From CAYLLT01 sp964591605 (lineage in GTDB: Bacteria; Planctomycetota; Phycisphaerae; UBA1845; PWPN01), in the NCBI GenBank assembly GCA_964591605.1, contig CAZQEN010000316.1:1-9013 (forward strand): a stretch of DNA of 9,013 nt, given 5' to 3'. This document shows positions 6,752 through 9,013 of this stretch, in pieces. A program made the position numbers and the translations under genes. Every line of letters begins with the position of its first letter. The first letter of the stretch is position 1. Below the pieces are notes generated by a model. The model was not told the origin of the DNA. It saw only the letters and a program-made list of their open reading frames with translations, and searched no databases.

Positions 6752-6773
6752 ACCGCGCAGCGGTTTAGTTCAA
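6752..6773 (+). repeat. Right inverted repeat and hairpin of the IS91-like unit
   Basis: GCGGTTTAGTTCAA (6760-6773) is the exact inverse of 3264-3277. A stem ACCGC (6752-6756)/GCGGT (6760-6764) with a 3-nt loop corresponds to the left hairpin, but with a different loop. Both stem arms are kept while the loop varies, which suggests selection for structure. The right flank has a further small hairpin, GTTCT/AGAAC (6784-6797). Confidence 0.5.
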
Positions 6774-6884
6774 CGTCCTTTAGGTTCTACGAAGAACTTC
6801 ATGAACCCGCAAGCCAAAAACCACTCTCACACGGTGTTCTGATGACCCGACCACACTGGATGCCCAGCGTTCTCCACGACCCGG

Positions 6885-7604
6885 TCAGCCCGCCGCCCGC
6901 ACCGGAGAATTCGACAGCACCATCGGCTTGACCGGAGCCGCCGCGCGCGGTGACCAGATCAAGTCGGGCAGTGTGTACTGGCGCGGATCGTCGAACGCGA
7001 TCTCCGGACTGTGATACGACAGCAGCACCAGGTCCTGCGTCGGCGCGCTGAACGTGTGCAGGAGGTCGCGACTGAACACGAGCACATCGCCGGGCCGGAC
7101 AGCCACCGACTGGATACCGGCCCCGGTGAACCCGGCCAGCGGCTCGTGCGACCACCAGAATCGGCCCGAGCCATCCAGTACCGCGATAAAGCGATCGGAG
7201 TGCTCGTGCACGTGGAGCGGAAGATCCAGCGTGCCGGCGCCGAAGCGCAGCTTCGCCAATCCATCATCGAATCCATTGCCCAGAATCTCACGGCCCGACC
7301 AGAGCGCCCCGGCAATCGATGCGGTGTCTTCAAAGGGAGACTGCAGCTCGATCGCGTACTCCAGGTCGATTCGGTCCATCAACCCATCGAGCACGTCGCC
7401 CAGACCATGGTCGCCGGCCTGGCCGTAGAGGAACACGCGCGGACCCAGGCGACCCAGCCGGACGTCCGCCCGGACGCCGGCGAGCACACGCCGCGCGACC
7501 GTGAAGAACCCGCTGAGCGCTCCGGACCAGCGACCGCTCACACCGGCGGGCTCGCCGGCGAGCACACACAGACCCGCGCCGGTTTCGACCAGCGTACTGA
7601 ACAT
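6885..7604 (-). CDS. Cupin-domain protein with an N-terminal domain of unknown function
   Basis: A 239-residue protein from the ATG at 7604. An ATG at 7622 is in frame, but GGAAAGGA lies 8 nt before 7604 and overlaps that upstream codon. Numbered from the 7622 ATG (subtract 6 for the 7604 start), the C-terminal half has a single cupin barrel at about 120-215. Motif 1 is LPLHVHEHSDRF, with H137, H139 and D143 as likely metal ligands; motif 2 is PGDVLVFSRDLLH, with H189. A complete ligand set suggests a metal-binding beta-barrel, but enzyme, sensor and storage roles cannot be told apart. Residues 1-115 match nothing I recognise. There is no signal peptide or membrane segment. The gene is divergent from the membrane-protein gene, with only 60 bp between starts, so they may share a control region. 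The stop is 112 bp from the right end of the mobile unit. Confidence 0.75.
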   Translation of the reverse strand: MFSTLVETGAGLCVLAGEPAGVSGRWSGALSGFFTVARRVLAGVRADVRLGRLGPRVFLYGQAGDHGLGDVLDGLMDRIDLEYAIELQSPFEDTASIAGALWSGREILGNGFDDGLAKLRFGAGTLDLPLHVHEHSDRFIAVLDGSGRFWWSHEPLAGFTGAGIQSVAVRPGDVLVFSRDLLHTFSAPTQDLVLLSYHSPEIAFDDPRQYTLPDLIWSPRAAAPVKPMVLSNSPVRAAG

Positions 7605-7612
7605 GATGGTGA

Positions 7613-7620
7613 TCCTTTCC
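7613..7620 (-). promoter_or_regulatory. Shine-Dalgarno site deciding the cupin start
   Basis: GGAAAGGA on the minus strand, 8 nt before the ATG at 7604. Its position over the in-frame ATG at 7622 makes 7604 the likelier start. Confidence 0.6.
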
Positions 7621-7664
7621 ATTCGAGAAAAGCAGCCGGGAGTGTGAACCGACGCGGCTCACCG

Positions 7665-8345
7665 ATGCATCCCAAGCTCTGCATGAATTCCCAGGACCCA
7701 TTCCCTCCGCGGTCGACCGGCGGCCCGCGGGGCACGCTCTCCGACCGCGACCGCGTCCAGGTGCTTATCGAGGAGTACCGGGCGCTCTATGGCCTGCTCT
7801 CGTTTCGACTCGCGGCGGTGGACCGCAGATTGCCTGTGGCTGGCGGAACGCTCGGGGCCGTGCTCGGAAGCTTCAGCGCACTGCCGGCCGAGACGGGCCT
7901 CGGGGTTCTGCTGGCGATGCCGGCGGCGCTCGCGGCGCTGCTGCGCACGACAGTGGTTCACAACCGGTCCAAAGAGGACGTGCTCCGCCGCATTGATGAG
8001 ATCGAACGGCAGGTGAACCAGATCGCCGGCGAGGAGCTGCTGGCTTTTCAGTCGCGGCACCCCAATCGTCAGCGCGTGGTCGGCGGGCGAAGCGGTCGTG
8101 GCACCGTCCTGGCGGTGCTGGGATTCTGTCTGAGTGGCGTCGCCGCATGCGGGTATCTCTTCACCCGGGTGCCGGCAGTCTGCCTGAGCGTCACGATTCT
8201 CTATCACCTGTATCTGACCGCCATCGTGCTCGACATGCTCGTGGCCGTCTGGCAACTCAGCCGCTATGCATACCGCAAGCCGCCCGCCGGCGGCTGCCCG
8301 CTGTTTGTCGGCCGCCGGTGGATCTGGTTCCCGCCTGATGTCTGA
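7665..8345 (+). CDS. Predicted four-helix membrane protein, function unknown
   Basis: 226 residues from the ATG at 7665; an ATG at 7683 is equally possible because neither has a Shine-Dalgarno. An in-frame opening continues back to 7011, but that part lies opposite the cupin gene and is not credible. There are two hydrophobic pairs: about 57-71 with 77-94, and about 146-166 with 170-196. Between them is a charged helical loop (100-133) with RIDEIERQVNQIAGEELL, which could form a short coiled coil. Loop charge suggests the loop and both termini are cytoplasmic. The C-terminus has CPLFVGRRWIWFP. I do not recognise the family. The 2TM-helix-2TM layout recalls small effector or sensor membrane proteins, but no known motif supports that. 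It is followed 171 bp later by the XRE regulator on the same strand. Confidence 0.75.
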   Translation: MHPKLCMNSQDPFPPRSTGGPRGTLSDRDRVQVLIEEYRALYGLLSFRLAAVDRRLPVAGGTLGAVLGSFSALPAETGLGVLLAMPAALAALLRTTVVHNRSKEDVLRRIDEIERQVNQIAGEELLAFQSRHPNRQRVVGGRSGRGTVLAVLGFCLSGVAACGYLFTRVPAVCLSVTILYHLYLTAIVLDMLVAVWQLSRYAYRKPPAGGCPLFVGRRWIWFPPDV

Positions 8346-8377
8346 GGTCACCGGAGCCATGCCAGCCATCCGCCCCG

Positions 8378-8393
8378 CGTGAGGATCATCACG
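8378..8393. promoter_or_regulatory. 16-bp near-palindrome after the membrane-protein gene
   Basis: CGTGAGGATCATCACG is symmetric apart from one mismatched pair. It lies 33 bp past the stop of the membrane-protein gene and just before an AT-rich patch. It could be an operator or a weak terminator stem; no T-tract follows. Confidence 0.3.
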
Positions 8394-8404
8394 ATATGTT
8401 CTTC

Positions 8405-8433
8405 TAGACATCATACACACTATAGATGTTAAT
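8405..8433 (+). promoter_or_regulatory. Possible sigma70-type promoter for the XRE gene
   Basis: TAGACA (8405-8410; 5 of 6 to TTGACA) is spaced 17 bp from GTTAAT (8428-8433; 4 of 6 to TATAAT). It sits in the only AT-rich patch of this intergenic region. A weak dyad ACATC/GATGT (8408-8429) overlaps it. It would give a leader of about 75 nt before the ATG at 8517. Confidence 0.35.
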
Positions 8434-8472
8434 GCCCGCCGCCAGAAGATCAAGATGTGTTTGGCGAAATCC

Positions 8473-8494
8473 CGGACAATGTTTAATCTGTCCG
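8473..8494. promoter_or_regulatory. Candidate operator dyad upstream of the XRE gene
   Basis: CGGACA (8473-8478) and TGTCCG (8489-8494) form a perfect 6-bp dyad with a 10-bp spacer, 22 bp before the start codon. The spacer contains TTTAAT (8482-8487), a possible alternative -10 box. XRE-type regulators often bind such dyads at their own promoter, so autoregulation is the natural inference. Six-base dyads are common by chance; position is the main support. Confidence 0.4.
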
Positions 8495-8516
8495 CAAGTG
8501 CTTTGGGGAGCGGTAG

Positions 8517-8846
8517 ATGAATCTGCAACTGGAGCTGGGCCGCCGTGTCCGGGAGCTCCGCACGCGCCTGGGCCTCACACAAAAGCAGCTCGCCCGGCGC
8601 TGCGGCGGGAAGTTCGCCATGCAGCGCATTGGCGAGATCGAGCGGGGTCACATGAACTGCACGCTGCAGACGATTCAAGCGCTCTGCCGGGGCCTCGGAT
8701 GTGAACCCGTCGAGTTGTTCCTGTTCGGAGCACCCAGGGGCGGGCGCAAGGTTACGCTGCCCGATGCGCGGCTCACCGATCTGTGGAGCGCCGCGGACGA
8801 TCCCACCAAGGCCAAACTGCTGCGGGTGCTGAGGGAACTCCTCTGA
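8517..8846 (+). CDS. XRE-family helix-turn-helix transcriptional regulator
   Basis: A 109-residue protein with GGGGAG ending 7 nt before the ATG. The HTH_3-type domain covers about 7-69: scaffold helix LGRRVRELRTRLG, second helix TQKQLARRC (21-29), recognition helix around MQRIGEIERG (35-44), then the usual TLQTIQALCRGLGCEPVELF. The turn between the two HTH helices (GGKFA) looks about two residues longer than in typical members. Residues 70-109 end in DPTKAKLLRVLREL, probably a short dimerisation helix. There is no peptidase or sensor domain. The candidate operator at 8473-8494 suggests autoregulation. Its targets could include the neighbouring membrane-protein and cupin genes, but nothing in the sequence proves this. 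Confidence 0.88.
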   Translation: MNLQLELGRRVRELRTRLGLTQKQLARRCGGKFAMQRIGEIERGHMNCTLQTIQALCRGLGCEPVELFLFGAPRGGRKVTLPDARLTDLWSAADDPTKAKLLRVLRELL

Positions 8847-8887
8847 TCCTGCCGGACCGGCGATGCGAGCACGAGGATTGATGAACG

Positions 8888-8912
8888 AGGGTTCAGGTGG
8901 AGCATGAACCCT
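8888..8912. terminator. Hairpin downstream of the XRE gene
   Basis: AGGGTTCA (8888-8895) pairs with TGAACCCT (8905-8912) around a 9-nt loop, 42 nt after the XRE stop. No T-run follows, so intrinsic termination is doubtful. It may be only a transcript-end stem. Confidence 0.3.
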
Positions 8913-8950
8913 GCGCGTCAACCTTGACCATTCAACCGCTTCGAACGAGC

Positions 8951-8975
8951 CCAGAGAGCCTACGCAGCTCTCTGG
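8951..8975. repeat. 9-bp inverted repeat near the window end
   Basis: CCAGAGAGC (8951-8959) and GCTCTCTGG (8967-8975) with a 7-nt loop. On the minus strand it straddles the TAG of the possible partial gene ending at 8960, so it could serve as a transcript-end stem. No T-tract follows, and a stem of this size is near chance expectation. Confidence 0.3.
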
Positions 8976-9013
8976 CTGTGAATCCACTTGAACGCGTCTT
9001 CGAGCGCCGCGGC
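8960..9013 (-). CDS. Possible 3' end of a minus-strand gene, cut by window edge
   Basis: Read on the minus strand from the window edge there are 17 open codons ending in TAG at 8962-8960. The peptide ends in EDAFKWIHSQRAA. Codon third positions are GC-rich like the other genes here. The stretch is too short for a family call, and a plus-strand frame beginning at GTG 8978 is also open to the edge. Treat as tentative. Confidence 0.3.
   Translation of the reverse strand, partial: AAALEDAFKWIHSQRAA

Larger units (their letters stand above)
3264..6773 (-). mobile_element. IS91-like element with inverted hairpin ends, carrying two tyrosine recombinases and a HUH transposase
   Basis: The boundaries are proposed from a 14-bp perfect inverted repeat, TTGAACTAAACCGC (3264-3277) and GCGGTTTAGTTCAA (6760-6773). 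Just inside each end is a hairpin with ACCG/CGGT arms. A GTTC/GAAC tetranucleotide lies 3 nt outside each hairpin; this is one of the target sequences known to flank the oriIS end of IS91 elements. If GTTC is target, the element proper is 3270-6767. It contains Int3, Int2 and the transposase, all on the minus strand, with 92 bp between Int3 and Int2. I see no terIS-like end in that 92-bp gap, which favours Int3 being inside. Symmetric ends are unusual, since IS91 termini are normally asymmetric. The alternative is two related elements in opposite orientation, one reduced to its end. Confidence 0.5.

Noticed and set aside
6752..6780. Right half of an attC site (GCGGTTTAGTTCAACG resembles an L' arm)
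   Set aside because: The expected GTTRRRY does not follow, and the inverse half lies 3.5 kb away at 3264, which fits element ends better.
7011..7664. In-frame upstream extension of the membrane-protein gene
   Set aside because: It runs opposite the cupin gene and encodes nothing recognisable. The membrane protein has normal starts at 7665 or 7683.
7659..8987. Long minus-strand open frame (442 codons) across the membrane-protein and XRE genes
   Set aside because: It is a GC-rich shadow frame opposite two supported genes. Its product is low-complexity, with no domain and no ribosome site.

Overview
The window is a GC-rich stretch of bacterial accessory DNA. The taxon cannot be fixed from it: high GC, the mix of tyrosine recombinases and a strawberry-notch helicase would fit a Planctomycetota-like or proteobacterial replicon, but this is a guess. 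There are no rRNA, tRNA or CRISPR sequences. Most of the window is genome-mobility machinery.

Layout. (1) 2-1717 (+): C-terminal part of a large strawberry-notch-type (SBNO) helicase that begins outside the window. (2) 1718-2156: a 440-bp gene-free convergent region with a 12-bp perfect inverted repeat, a G-quadruplex motif and several small hairpins. (3) 2157-3185 (-): a complete tyrosine recombinase (here Int1), preceded by a long nested palindrome (3195-3260). (4) 3264-6773: a block whose two outer edges carry a 14-bp perfect inverted repeat, each with a small hairpin just inside. It holds, all on the minus strand, a tyrosine recombinase (Int3), a second XerD-like recombinase (Int2) and an IS91-family HUH transposase. 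The last two overlap by ATGA. (5) 6885-7604 (-): a cupin-domain protein. (6) 7665-8345 (+): a divergent, unrecognised four-helix membrane protein. (7) 8517-8846 (+): an XRE-type regulator with a dyad just upstream. (8) The last ~54 bases may be the 3' end of a further minus-strand gene.

How it fits together. The Int2-transposase pair is the known arrangement of one IS91 subgroup. The inverted ends suggest that Int3 travels with it, giving a possible three-gene element of about 3.5 kb with two tyrosine recombinases and one Y2 HUH transposase. Int1 belongs to a different recombinase subfamily and is probably a separate acquisition. The cupin, membrane-protein and XRE genes look like resident or cargo genes of unknown role. 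The main candidate for something undescribed is the 3264-6773 unit with its symmetric hairpin ends. The nested palindrome beside it comes second.
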